Assembly: GCA_050084985.1 (NCBI GenBank)
Contig: JBITNC010000002.1
Span: 30,008,001 to 30,072,000 of the forward strand
Direction of reading: 5' to 3'
Source of the DNA: Nageia nagi
Taxonomy: Eukaryota; Pinophyta
DNA: 64,000 nucleotides
Part shown: positions 24,235-35,460 of the stretch, piece by piece
How the letters are laid out: each line of letters starts with the position of its first letter
How positions within the stretch are numbered: position 1 is the first letter of the stretch
Notes under the pieces: generated by a model
Told to the model about the DNA's origin: nothing
Database searches by the model: none
Seen by the model: only the letters and a program-made list of their open reading frames with translations
Made by a program: the position numbers and the translations under genes

Positions 24235-24800
24235 GAGAAGTTATTAAAGATGTCAAATGATTATGAAGAGTTGGAGTTTCTTAACTCAATGAGAACATTG
24301 AAGGATGAACATCAACAACTCATTGATATATTCACACAGGTAGTGTAAACTCATGGACTAAACCTTACAACTAATCCCCAAGGAAATGATGAACGTGGAG
24401 AAACCTTAGTTTCTATGGCAAATTAGAACACACCACCTAGATCAACCGTTGGTTCCAAATTACCAAGAGGTACCCTTTTGTAGAGGGATGCCATGCAACA
24501 AGAAGAAAAGGAAGGAGACCAACATACAAAGGGTTTAGATGTCCTATATGTAGAATATACAACTTAAAGTGTAAAGTATCTCGGAGATCTATCCAAATCC
24601 AAGGGACAAACTGAATAAAGAATTTGCCATGACCAATCTCATAGAGATCTGCAACATCGATTGAGGAAGTTCACTATCCCCTCATTCAATAGATTCAACA
24701 AAGCTTCAACCAAAGCATGGATTCACAAGCTAAACATTTGTTTCCTATTGAGTTCAATGTATGAGGGAAGATCTGAAGGATGCTTAACCAATGAAAACAA
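24235..24800 (+). pseudogene. Ty3/gypsy gag fragment
   Basis: Plus-strand translation with several stops gives IPSFNRFNKASTKAWIHKL followed by NICFLL. This matches the conserved plant gypsy gag block (LP-FDG-NK---WVHKLDTYFQL). Upstream are low-complexity words such as KEGDQHTKG. The frame is lost before the matrix/capsid core. It lies about 200 bp upstream of the region shared by copies A and C of the hairpin-array family. Confidence 0.55.
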
Positions 24801-25690
24801 AAGTTGTGCAACAAACTAACACAATAAATAGTTTTCAAAATGAAGAATCAAAGCAAGAGGTTGAGTTATCTCATATTGACATGCAAGAGTCTCTAGAGTT
24901 GAAGGAACACAATGGACCTAAAAAATAGCAACATATGTATATATAATTGGGAAAGTACATGTTGACATTTTAGAGGTTGAAGCACCTCCAAATGAGGAAA
25001 CTGTTGTGCCTACACAACACCTCCAAATTTTTTTTGCATTTTTGAGGACCCTTATGTTATTGAAAAACAAGGCATGAAAATTGTCTAAGTCAAATGCATA
25101 AGTCTTAAAGCCAAACAAGGAGAAATGTGGCAAAATTTGCATATTCGGGTGAAAACAAGTCCAAAACAACCTTTTTCTCCTAGGCACATGTTTTTGAGGG
25201 AATGCTTTTGCACTCACCAAAAACGGTGCACCCAACTTCATATCGCACATATCATGGTCAACCCCTGCATTTTTATACTCAAAATTGCATTTTTCATGTC
25301 TAAATTGCTCCCATCATTGAAAACATAGCATTTCCTTCATTGCATATCATTCTGGTCATTTTCCAAGAAGTTTGGCAAGTTTTACACTTGGGTGCATGGA
25401 TTTTGTATAGTGAAAAAGCACCTTCTTGAAAATGTGCGCCCAAAGGAATGAAGTACTTCCAACACTTAGCATTTTTTGAAGTTTTTATGGAAAAAGGGTC
25501 TAAGCGCATGGATTTTGGTGAGTGCAAAAGCACTCACCCAAAATGGTGTGCCCACTTTTCATGTGTATAAAATTGGCTAAGTGTCAAAATTTTGGGACAT
25601 CCACTATGGGTTAGACAAGTGTGTTAGCATGCATTGGGCCTTCATTTGCACCTACCAACACGTGACATCTGTCCATATGGGAGCGCAAGC

Positions 25691-25698
25691 TATAAAAG
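25691..25698 (+). promoter_or_regulatory. TATA box, module 1 of copy A
   Basis: TATAAAAG followed by GGGG. It is preceded at 25650-25670 by CTACCAACACGTGACATCTG, a CCAACCA/GTGACA context that recurs before the other two TATA boxes. Confidence 0.5.
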
Positions 25699-26334
25699 GG
25701 GGATCAACTCCATTTTTTATGCATTTGGTCAAATTGTTTTGTGTTGTGTTGGGTTTTGCATGTGTTAAGCAAGAGGCACTACTTGAAATTGATGCACCCT
25801 ATCCTGAAAGTCATTTTTAAAAAACATTTTTCTGAAATTCACTCATCTTGCATTAATTAAAGTGCTATGAGAGTTGTGCGCATGTTTTTTTTAAGAAGTG
25901 AAAAAGCATTTACTCATTTTGGTGCGCTAGCCTCCAGGACATCCAGACCCAGCACCAAGTATTTTTCTCTAAGTATAGAATTTTTTAGCGCCTTGGCCCA
26001 AGCACATATTTTTCAGGTTGTGCAAAAGCACTCATCTTTTATAGTGCGCCCAGATTTTGGAAGGAATGCAAGTTGTAATGTTGTAAAGTGTTTTGACCCC
26101 AAGAGCAAGGATTTGGGGGAGTGCAAAATTACTCATTAAAAATGGTGCGTCCAAGATTCAAGGGGTTGGATTGAGAAAGAAATTTGGCTAAGTCATTGAG
26201 ATGCTAAAAGCTTTTCGCATGGATTGTGGGAGATGAAAAAGCATTTGTCCTTAAAGGTGCAGCCCCCATTTCAACACAAATATTGGACCTCATTTTGGGC
26301 CAACCAAAAGGTGACACATTGTAGGGTCCAAAGT

Positions 26335-26342
26335 TATAAATA
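26335..26342 (+). promoter_or_regulatory. TATA box, module 2 of copy A
   Basis: TATAAATA, preceded by GCCAACCAAAAGGTGACACA at 26299-26318. It has the same layout as module 1, after four hairpins. Confidence 0.5.
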
Positions 26343-27039
26343 GAAAGCCAACCCTTGCATTTTATCACTTCATTTCATTCTGTTCAAGGTTTCCAAGTCG
26401 CACCATTTCCAGGCTTTGCAAAAGGACTACCCAAAAACGGTGCACCCAGGATAAATAAGGGTTTTTGAAGACATCTAAATTATTGTGAGCCATTGTTTTG
26501 GTAAGAAAAGGGTAAGCATGATCAAGGAAGCCATTTTCTAAAAATTACTTCATTTTTTCTGCATGACCTCCCTTAGTTAACCTAGGTGCATGATTTCTAT
26601 ATAGTGCAAAAGGACTCATCCAAAACGATGCGCCCAAGTCCAAAGTAAGAAAACTGGCTAAGTATTCAAAATATCAGGTACATTTCATACCCCTTTGTCC
26701 ACTCATGCATGATAATTGGTAGGATTTGAGGTTTAAGGTTTTTGTGTAGTGAAAAGGGATATGTCCAAATTGGTGCACCCTAATGTAAATTGATGATTTA
26801 GCCGTTCAAAGCGAATTATATTTCTGCCCAAGCAAGGGTAAATTTGACTAAGTGATGTGTTCCCTTTGCAGGTATCTAGGCGCATGTTTTTTAGGCTATG
26901 AAAAAGCACCAATCTAAATTAGTGCGCCTGAGAAATTTTGATCCAAATTTGCCTAATTATTAAGGGCCAAGAGTGAAAACACTAGATAGACAGGTGGCAC
27001 CCATGCAGGGTGCCAACCATCCACACTTCATGCAACGTC

Positions 27040-27047
27040 TATAAAAG
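27040..27047 (+). promoter_or_regulatory. TATA box, module 3 of copy A, upstream of the accessory frame
   Basis: TATAAAAG followed by GGGG, 185 bp before the probable ATG at 27232. The equivalent box in copy C lies 166 bp before its ATG. The shared position suggests an internal promoter for this frame. Confidence 0.55.
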
Positions 27048-27231
27048 GGGGTTTTCAGTCCACTTATGTAGGACGTTCTAGGTGCTTTAGCTTGCATGTT
27101 TGGAAAGTTGCTGCTGCTCCAGGATGCCTCCAAGATACCCAACATCATTTGACTTTTTTGAGTGGTTTTGTCATAATTCAGACCTATTTCTTGTCCATCT
27201 ACCATATTTTCCTGAACACACGAATTCCAAG

Positions 27232-29276
27232 ATGAGTTCCAGGATGAGGTCTACCCCTTCCAAGTCCAAGAAGCTTCAGAAGCAATTATATGAAAGACAT
27301 GTAACCGAAGATCACATGGAGAGGCTTCTTAGAGACAACCAAATTGAATTCTAGGAAAGAGAAAGACCAGATATTCTTGAAGCCAAATTTAAGGGGAGAT
27401 TCACATTTGTTGGAGACATCGACTGGAGAAACATTGATCCCATTCAAACTTTCGCATCCATTGTTGACATTAGTGAGATGAGATCATCCATTCCTGTGGG
27501 TAGTTCAATGCCACCATGATGCCTGTTGCTGTTGCTTTTCTTGACTTGTGCTATGAAGTGGCCAAGCAGTGCAAATTTGATAAGAGAATTCTTTTAGATA
27601 CTGAGGGAAATGTGATCATGGATTTCACTCTAGTGGGGATTGAATATGATTTTGGTTGGAGAAGATATGGAGATGAATAGAATAAAGCCCAATTTGTGGA
27701 GTTCCATGAAAACACTACCAAACTTGGTGACTATATAAGACACTAGCTGTGTAAGATGATTACCAAGGCATCCAAGGCTAAAGGTTAGTTAATGCTCGTA
27801 GAGAAGAGTTCATCCCTACAATATCTAAACTGATCACTCTACTATCTCGGGTCACAAGGTAGGAGAATGATACCAAGTATAGAAAGGAGTTCACTGGCTA
27901 CATTGCCACGATTAGCTTTAGGAGAGCTATACGATGGAGCAGAGTAATCAGTGATGCCCTGCGCCATCAGTTGGCTTATTTGGGTTCTTCTAGAAAATTT
28001 TACATGAATTCTTACTTGATATACTTGTTATTAAATGGTAAATCCATATCAAGGACACATGCAGATGAAAGGAAACTAGGAAAGCAAGGCACCCCAGTGT
28101 GGAACATTTACCCGAAGTGGTGGTATCATAACAAATTCAGACATTACTACATGAGAAACGATGAGTGGGAATATGCTATATACAAAGAGATTAAAGGAGA
28201 ATCGATAGTCAAGAGGATTTTTGATGCAACCATCCAAACAATCAGTGCACATGCAGGTTTCTGCTTGTAGTATGTTGATTATACCTAGATTAGGGTCTAT
28301 GGCTTCGAGGAGCAGCCCCTTCTCCTACCTAGATATGCCAGCGACAGGCTAGTCCTCATTGAGTTTGCCAAGCATTTATTGTTTTTGAAGGAGAGAGTGT
28401 GGAGAAAGAAAGATGCAACCTTCAACTTGCCTATCTCTATTGCAAGTTATGTTTTTCAAACTTGGGTTGTGGCCAATAGTATGCATAAAGATCTGCAACA
28501 ATATGTTTTGTACAAGAAGGCAACAGTCAGGAACTATGATCTTAGAGGTGTTATAGCTCATTTTATAACACTGCTTCCTCGAAGTCCATAATATTCAAGC
28601 ATAAATCTTTGGGGAATGTGGAGAAATATAGGAATGTGAGAGATGAGAAGAAGATCAAGGAGATAAATGCTCTTTTGAGCAAAAATAAGGCTCCTCTCAA
28701 GATAAAAAGCAGAACATCTCAAGGGCCTAAAATTGTGAAAGAAAGACCTTAAGAGGTCCCATTTAGGATCAGAACATCCCCTCCTATTAGCAATGCGCCT
28801 CCTCCAGTCAAGAAGTCCCCCTTGCTTACTCTTGGAAAAAGATGAGAAACCATTGGCCAACAGCCTCAATGGGTCACAACAAACGCATGGTGGAGGCTAA
28901 TGTAGCCAAGATAAGTCAACAGGTGGCTGATCTTAGGGAAGCAGGCTACAAGGGTGTCCCTTTGAGCATACTCGAACAAGCTTGCATTGATGATTCCCTT
29001 GTCAGAGAATCAACTCCACGGAGACCCTCACCCCTTCAAGGATGCAGAGAGAAGGTTTCCTTACAACCAAGTTCTAGTTCCTCCAGTTCCTCCTCCTCCT
29101 CTTTCTCAGATGAAGAAGTCTCCCAAGATGAAGAGAGCCATGGTGAGAAAGATGATGATGGAGAGGAGAGCTATGATGATGATGTTGAGTCTAACCTCCA
29201 TGATATTGAATACCTCATTCAAGAAGAGAATGTAGCCATAGGTGCTTCTGCGCTTGATGATACTGAAAATGATCCT
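27232..29276 (+). pseudogene. Accessory frame of unknown function, copy A, N-terminal part
   Basis: The start is placed at MSSRMRSTPSKSKK because copy C has the parallel MTSKIRPPPLKAKK. Conserved blocks are ERERPDILEAKFKGRFTFVG, FDKR...D-EGNV-MDF, RFxGYIA-ISxxRAIRWSRVISDALRHQ, FYMNSYLIYLLLNGK, GTPVWNIYPKWWYHNKF, YGFEEQPLLLPRYASDRL, FLKERVWRKKDATFNLPISI and NYDLRGVIAHF. A Ser-rich then Asp/Glu-rich linker follows (29040-29275). Stops occur at 27352, 28268 and elsewhere. The MNSYL-YLLL part vaguely recalls plant transposon-associated domains, but I cannot name the family. Confidence 0.6.
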
Positions 29277-30614
29277 ATTTTCTGAGACACACGAGAGCTT
29301 TGTTAAAGGCCTCCCCCCTTTTTAGGATTTACATGGATTTCTACCTTTAGGACCTTAGGTCGTTCAAGCTTTAGTGGGTGTGGCTCAGGAGGTGTTGCCT
29401 TTCTAGTCAGCGACCAATTGTTGTCGAGGATCCGTACAGAGGGGATTGATACACATGCTTGATACATTTGGATCTCCCTAGCACAACCTCCACCACTTAG
29501 GAGGTTATTTGTTTCGGGATGTTACTTTCTGCTAGCAGCATCAAGCTACGCTATTCATGACACAAGAAAGCTCCCTTATCTTGACCTTTTCCTAGAGATC
29601 ACCAGATAATCCGCACAAGGGGAGATTATGTTGTTGGGAGACTTCAACGGTAGGATCGGGAACTTACAAACCTAGTACTTTGACAATATCGTTGATCCAT
29701 TACATATCCAGGCAATTGATTGCCAACCAATTTTCCATAGAGACTCCGTGGACTCCTTACCTCCCTCAGGCTATGGCAGATCTTTACTTGAGTTGGCCGA
29801 GTCACATGATCTTCTGATTCTCAATGGTATTGCTTGGTTTTCATAGTCCCACCACCCCACCTTGTTTCCCCATGTTGGCGGCTCCAACATTGTTGATTAC
29901 ATCCTCTCTAGTCCCCCTATTTGTTTTGCACATTCATGCCTTCCGTGTTGCCCCCTGCCTTCCGCTCGCAGACCATGCGCACCTCAGTTTCTCCTTATGG
30001 GACCACCTGTCATTGGTCCCTCCCACCGTTGCACCCACACCTAGAGCTCCTTGCATGATCATCATCTTTGATCGAGAGCATGACCCCCTCTACAATCGTA
30101 TCTTGCAGCAGAAACTCATTAGCTTACATTCCCTCACGTCGATTGAGGATCATACATTCTTTCTGATTGATGCTCTTCATTCAGCAGCTCTTGAGGCCTT
30201 TCCGCACGTCATTAAGCCCCCAGCTCGCTTTCGTCATCTTGGACATTGTTCGATGAACGGTTGGTTTGATTCCATTTGTAAAGAATCCCATGATCGCCTT
30301 CGTTGGTCCATGTCATTGGGCCCTAGTTCTCCCTCCACCTCTCTCCATCGTTCCTACCGCTGTCTCCTTAAGACTAAGAAACATCACTTCTTAGCCATAA
30401 GGAGATTAGAGGTCATTTCTTCCCTCCATTCCAACCCCAAGTCCTTTTGGCGCTCCTTCTTACCCAAAAAGCGCATCGCAAATTCCATTTCTCTTTAGGC
30501 CTAGAAGGAGTACGCTTCTCATCTTTACACTTTTGTCAACCCTAACCACCCCCCATCCGTTTCCCTTGACCGTTCACCTCAGATTTCGTCTCTCCCTCCC
30601 TCATCCATTCTGCC

Positions 30615-31560
30615 ATGAAGAGACTTTCCTTCGGCAAAGCACCTGACATTGAAAACTTTCAAGCTGAATTCCTCAAGCATGCCATGCACACCATTCCTCC
30701 CGACCTCTCTAAGCTCTTCAATGATGTGATATGCTTAGAATTCCCTTCTTCCTGGACCTCCAATATCATTCATCCCATCTTCAAATCCGGTGATCCCAAC
30801 AATTTGAGCAATTACCGCACTATCATGATTGGTCATATCTTGGCCAAGTTATAACACGATCATAGGGGAGTACATTTCCTGGATGAATGATGTTAGAAGG
30901 TTACGCGCAACGGTTTAGGCAAGATTTTGTACATACCACCACACCACCAATCATATCTTCACTCTTAGGGCGATTATTGAGGAGGCTAGATTCTGAAAGT
31001 CTCCAGTCTTTTGTTGTTTTGTTGATTTTAGGAAGGCCTTTGATACTGTGCCTTGACATAGACTCATGGATCGATTGCGGATGTTGGGTGTTCCAAAGAC
31101 TAGACTAGTAGCCATTTTGACCCTATATGAGACTCTCACAAAGCGTGTTCACACTACAGATGGGTTCACAGATAGCATTCTTACTACGATTGGGGTGAAA
31201 CAAGGTTGTCCTCTTTCTTCGACGCTATTTGACCTTTACATTGATGAGCTAGAGTCGGTTATCCTTGAGACCATCGGCCCCTCTTCAGGTTGTCATCTTC
31301 ATGGTAGCCAAGTGTCCATCCTCCTCTTTGCTGATGACATTGTGTTGTTTTCCCACTTAGTTGAGGGTCTCCAGAGCTTGATAGATGCTTTGTATACCTT
31401 CAGTGTTAGGAGGGAGCTTATGGTGAATTTTAGCAAGACTAAGGTAGTGGCTTTCAATGTTTCGAAAGCCATGATGGATTAGGCCCAATTTACTTTTCAC
31501 GATAGTGTTATCGAGATGACCTCCTCCTACACATACCTGGGGGTTCACTTTTTTGGATGC
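30615..31560 (+). pseudogene. LINE reverse transcriptase domain
   Basis: Three open stretches (30615-30854, 30887-31108 with shifts, 31066-31482) cover the fingers to palm of a non-LTR RT, with FADD at 31327-31338. Stops at 30852 and 31480 and frameshifts near 30860-31060 break the frame. Confidence 0.85.
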
Positions 31561-33008
31561 AGGTTTTGCATGCGAACTGCAGCATCACCTAGAGTCCATC
31601 AAGGTTATGCAAAAGTATCCACCTTGGAGAGACAATGCATTCAACTTCACTTTCAGGATGTTCAATCCAAGTTAGGATTGTTCTAGGCCTTGGTCACACC
31701 CACAACCTTATGTGAGATTGAGATTTGGAGCTCCAACTTGAGAGTAGAGGAATAGACCTTGCTTGAGCGGACCTTGGTCACTTTCCTTTCTTGTTTCATT
31801 CAGAGTAAGTGGATAGTCCCACATCTCATCATTCTTGCAGAGTTCGATTGTCAACCCCTCTTGGTGTGGGCCCTTGCTTACATAGCCCTCTATCTTCGTC
31901 GCCTCTAGCATTTATCGACCCGTAAGGGGGATACAGATAAGCTTTCGGTTTGAGCTCTAGCCTCCTCGATTGATCTAGCTAGGTAGGGTTGTCGTCATTG
32001 TTGGTTTGTAGAGATTTCGGAGATGCTTCAGAGATTTGGTTTTTCTCCAGAGAGATTACCTATACTACCGAAGGACTCATTTAGGACCCCAACTGACTCT
32101 TTGACCACGATCTGAAAGATTGTATATAGGGCTTTCATTCAGACCACCTGAGTGTCTTCCCCACGGACGTTGACACCCAAGTTAGATCACTATGCATGAC
32201 ACTACCTTCAAATCGATAAAGGCTTGATCCTTCCGCCTAGGTACACCAATCTACATCTTCCTTTTTGCTTGAGGATGTTCCTCGGATAGTTTTGAGTCTA
32301 TTCTCACGAGCCGAGGATTGAGATAGACCACCACATAGACCGAGATTTACGAGTTTGCCGCCTTTGTTCTCTTGAGATTGAGTCCGAGGACCACTTCGCC
32401 TTTCAATGCTCTGTTTATTACAAAATTCGAGGTTGATATCATTGCCTCTTTCAAGACTCTAGTAGCTTGCTAGCCACATTTCTCCAGTACGCATACCAAC
32501 ATTGCTTGGCTCTCTATTTTCGAGAGACCTTCCTCTTTTGGAGATGCCTTCTCGAGCAAGCACAGCATCCGACCAAGGTCCAGCGCATCACATCATTCTT
32601 TCGAGCTTCCTCTCCTAAAGGAGCTCGCAAAGGAGATTGAGATGAGCCTACTCAGCCACTGCGATGGACCAGGAGACATATCCAGTGCACCTTGACCACA
32701 TCGTCGACATAATAGATCACATCTCTCTTGACCGTTGATAGTACCACAAACATATCTCGCATAGTTCATCAAGACCCCTCTTCTGTGCAGAGAGTACCAG
32801 CATACTCTCCCCCTGGAGAGGCCCAAGATGGCATCCCTTTGGTGGTTCTAGATGATGTCTCCCCTTCCTTATAGGGTTGGAACCTCCATGTGATTGTATT
32901 CGTTTATGCCATTTTATATGCTTTTAGGTTTGTCTTTCTCTAGTTGCTACCCATCTTGGGCTTTGTTGGCATCATGAGCATGATTGTACTTGACAATCCC
33001 ATTGACCG

Positions 33009-33084
33009 CTTTTGGTCATCTGTGGACGTTAATATACTTTCTTTCTCTTTTGGTCATCTGTGGACGTTAATATACTTTCTTTCT
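33009..33084 (+). repeat. Two 38-bp tandem units at the LINE 3' end
   Basis: The unit contains TGGTCATCTGTGGACGTTAA and ends in a TTTCTTTCT stretch. The second copy abuts the resumed host frame at about 33090. Short 3' tandem repeats in place of poly-A occur in some LINE clades. Confidence 0.85.
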
Positions 33085-33089
33085 TTCTC

Positions 33090-34410
33090 CAGATGATGAT
33101 TTGCTTTTAGATGTAGAAAATTGTGATGAAGATGTCTAGATCGTTGGAGTAAAGTGCGCTAAGGAGGTGGGCACTTTTTAGAATCCTATAGACCATAGAA
33201 AGAAGTCTCCTCCATCTTCCCAAAAGACCTCAACCAAGAAGACTAGCCATGAGAGATCTCCTCAGCCTTGCAGAAAATTTTTATCATCAAGAGGAGGTGG
33301 TGGAGACGAGCAAGATGAAGGAGAAACAAAGGAACAAACGAAGAGGAAGCAGGACGAGCACCAAGGTAAAGAAGTTTCTCTCATTCAAACTACTCCAATG
33401 AAGGAAATCAACAAAAAATGAACAAAAGTATGGTGCTGGTGCAAAGGCTCCCTCCAGAACAAGCCATTGAATATCCTGAGCTTGACTTGGATGCTTGCCT
33501 ATGAGCTTTGAGCATAAGCATGACTCATGATGAGGATATTGATCCATATTTGAGGTCCGAAGATGAAGAAGAGCTCTCCGATGGTGAGAAGGTAAGAAGA
33601 GTAGATACTCATGTTTTTACAAATAGAAAGGAGATCTCTATCAGCCATTGTCACTACAAGGAGAAGCATCCTAAGGGACCTAAAGATTGTTTGATAGAAA
33701 CTTTCATGATACCCGCCAAAGTGGGCCTATTAGCAAGGAAACACATTATCACCCAAAATGCAATAGTAATGAAGCAAGAAGGTTATGAGGCCAAACAAGA
33801 AGTCAGGAGCCTGAAGAAGGAACTCACTACCGGTAGGAAGATAATAAATGAGCTCCAGACTGTAAGTACAATTCCTATTGAGCTTAAAAAGCAAGATTCA
33901 TTTCATGAAGGTTGGGAATTGATGATGGATTCCCTAAAGGAGATGATGGAGACCATTGAGAAGCTTGCTTCTCAAATTTATGGCCTTATCGAGGAAGGGG
34001 TTGGGCTAAGATAATTGAAAAATCAAATATACTCCCTTCTTGAACAGATGGATGGCCATCTCCCTACTGTTACAAACCAACAATGTATATTTGCTGATAA
34101 GTTCAAGAAGTTAGTCTATTGCCATGAGTTCATGTACTAGCACGATTGGTTGAAGCATGCTTTGGACAAGTGCTAAGCGGTGCTTAAGGCCATGGTACCC
34201 CTGAGAAAGGAAGTGAAAGAGCAAATGTCCGAATATTTGTACCAGTTGAAATTCTAGTGGGAATATGGTAGTGTGCGAAAAAAGTAAGCAATCTTGGCAA
34301 AGGTGCAGAATTTGATTTAGGAGCATCTTGAGGTTGAAGACCTCAATCTTCTAAAAGTAGGCAAGCCTATTCATCACGAGAAGCAGATGGTTATCTGAAG
34401 ATTTCAGATG
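33090..34410 (+). pseudogene. Accessory frame, copy A, C-terminal part
   Basis: It resumes with DDDLLLDVENCDEDV, then IVGVKCAKEV, a basic/Ser-rich block (TSHERSPQP), QDEHQGKEVSLIQTTPMKE, LRSEDEEELSDGEKVRRVDT (33550-33610) and EISISHCHYKEKHPKGPKD. A Lys/Glu-rich probable coiled coil follows (EAKQEVRSLKKELTTGRK, 33788-33840), then KKLVYCHEFMY and LRKEVKEQMSEYLYQLKF. Copy C has the same blocks in the same order. The longest open part is 33508-34014. Confidence 0.6.
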
Positions 34411-34630
34411 CAAGCTATGTTGTGACTTGCACAACATGCCCTAAAATCTTGTGATTTTGGGGACCCACAACAACTTTTGTCCACATAATGTTATGTCTGT
34501 GTCATGCCTCACTTAGCGATGCTAGGGAAAGCCCAAAATTGCGAAGAAAATGACTAATTTTGGAAACTAGAAGTTAGGGGACCCAAGTAAAGTTTGAGCC
34601 AGAGCAGGGCGAAGAGTGAGCTATAGCAAG

Positions 34631-35370
34631 CTTGGTACACATCTCCAAAAGACAAGATTGTCTTTCTACGACATGCACCCAAGTCTAGGAGCTGCCTAGG
34701 TTGAGACGGAGAACCAAGGAAGCAAATCAAGACATTTTGGGGCCAAGCACATGCCTCCAAAAGACAAGTTTTTGTCTTTTTTTGGCATGCACCCAACTAG
34801 GAAGTGGAGCATATCGAATTGTTGAGGTGAAGAGGCCAATTTGGCTCTCCTAGGGACCTTGTGCATGGTTCAAAAATAATTTTTTTTGTCATTTCAGAGT
34901 GTGTGTCCAGATCAGGAGCCCGCCCAAGACAAGGTCGAGGTGGAAGAATCAAAATTCGAACACCCTGGGGCCGAGCGCACCTCTCAATAAGATAAGATTG
35001 TCTTTCTACAGTGTGCACCCAGGGTAGAAGGTCGTCCATGTCGAGCTTAAGGAAAAATTTGATTAAGGCATGAACTTTCACACTTAACATTCGATGCAAA
35101 CTAGTCCAGTAGTGCAAGCGCATGCTCTCATAAGACAATTTTGACTTTTTGTGGCATGCACCTGACTAAGGGAGAGTCCAGGTCGAGGAAATTTGGCTAA
35201 GTTCAACACACTAATGCTCGTGAATAGGTTAAACAAAGCAAAAGGAGGCCAACACATGCCAAAAAAGACAATTTTTTGACTTTTGGGGGCATGTGCCCTG
35301 AACAAGGTGACTTGGAGGGCTAGCACATGTCTCCAAAAGATAATTTTGTCTTTCCGGGGTATGCACCTAG
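34631..35370 (+). repeat. Array of 7 hairpin units, copy B
   Basis: Units lie at about 34631, 34746, 34861, 34976, 35118, 35249 and 35319. Each starts with a GCRCATG-like word, has inner arms of the type AAAAGACAA and TTGTCTTT, and ends GGCATGCACCC or similar. In the clearest unit (34746-34796) ATGCC and GGCAT close an outer stem around AAAAGACAA/TTGTCTTTT. The outer words match copies A and C while the inner arms differ completely yet stay complementary. AATTTGGCTAAGT occurs once, at 35189. Confidence 0.8.
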
Positions 35371-35460
35371 CCTGTGATAGTGAAGTAGAGTCACTCGCCC
35401 AATATCAGTCCACAAATAGAGCAACAATCACAATTTGAGATTGGATTCTTGAAGAGCATC

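Larger units (their letters stand above)
25183..26931 (+). repeat. Array of 11 hairpin units, copy A
   Basis: Units of about 50-55 bp lie at about 25183, 25389, 25501, 25877, 26001, 26101, 26214, 26399, 26583, 26731 and 26879. The layout is a GCGCATG or TGCATG word, a T-rich arm, an inner arm, loop AAAA, the complementary inner arm, an A-rich arm, and GGTGCGCCCA. The best unit has arms GGTGAGTGC (25517-25525) and GCACTCACC (25530-25538) around AAAA. Its flanking ATTTT and AAAAT extend the stem, and the outer GCGCA faces GTGTGCC. Most other units retain a recognisable but imperfect stem. Between hairpins the word TTGGCTAAGT or TTGACTAAGT recurs (25570, 26188, 26650, 26829). Confidence 0.85.
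29277..33089 (+). mobile_element. LINE inserted in the accessory frame of copy A
   Basis: The plus-strand order is endonuclease, reverse transcriptase, zinc finger. Endonuclease signs are GGVAFLVSDQLL (about 29390), CYF---ASSYAIHDT and GEIMLLGDFNGRIG (29622-29660), then GGSNIVDYIL (29878). RT signs are FGKAPDIENFQAEF (30630), SNYRTIMIGH (30806), GVKQGCPLSSTLFDLYIDEL (31192-31250) and the catalytic LLFADDIVLFS (31321-31353). A CxxC-x11-H-x4-C finger lies at about 32345-32420. There is no poly-A tail; instead it ends in two 38-bp tandem units. Many stops make it inactive. The host frame resumes right after it. Confidence 0.85.
24985..34430 (+). mobile_element. Hairpin-array retroelement, copy A (interrupted by a LINE)
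   Basis: The left limit of homology with copy C is a VVPTQH...FCIFEDP-like stretch (24990-25060; in C 62490-62420). It is followed by an 11-unit hairpin array with three TATA boxes, then the accessory frame from 27232. A LINE separates the frame at about 29277-33089, after which it resumes to about 34410, where copy B begins directly. There is no LTR at either visible end. Names A-D are mine; I do not recognise the family. Confidence 0.7.

Noticed and set aside
25183-26931. Regularly spaced ~50-bp repeats resembling a CRISPR array
   Set aside because: The units are diverged, spacing is irregular (about 100-380 bp), the surroundings are plant retroelements and there are no cas genes.
28987-29235. 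82-codon plus-strand frame rich in Met and Lys
   Set aside because: It is a shadow of the Ser/Asp/Glu-rich linker of the accessory frame, produced by GAT/GAG repeats read in another phase.
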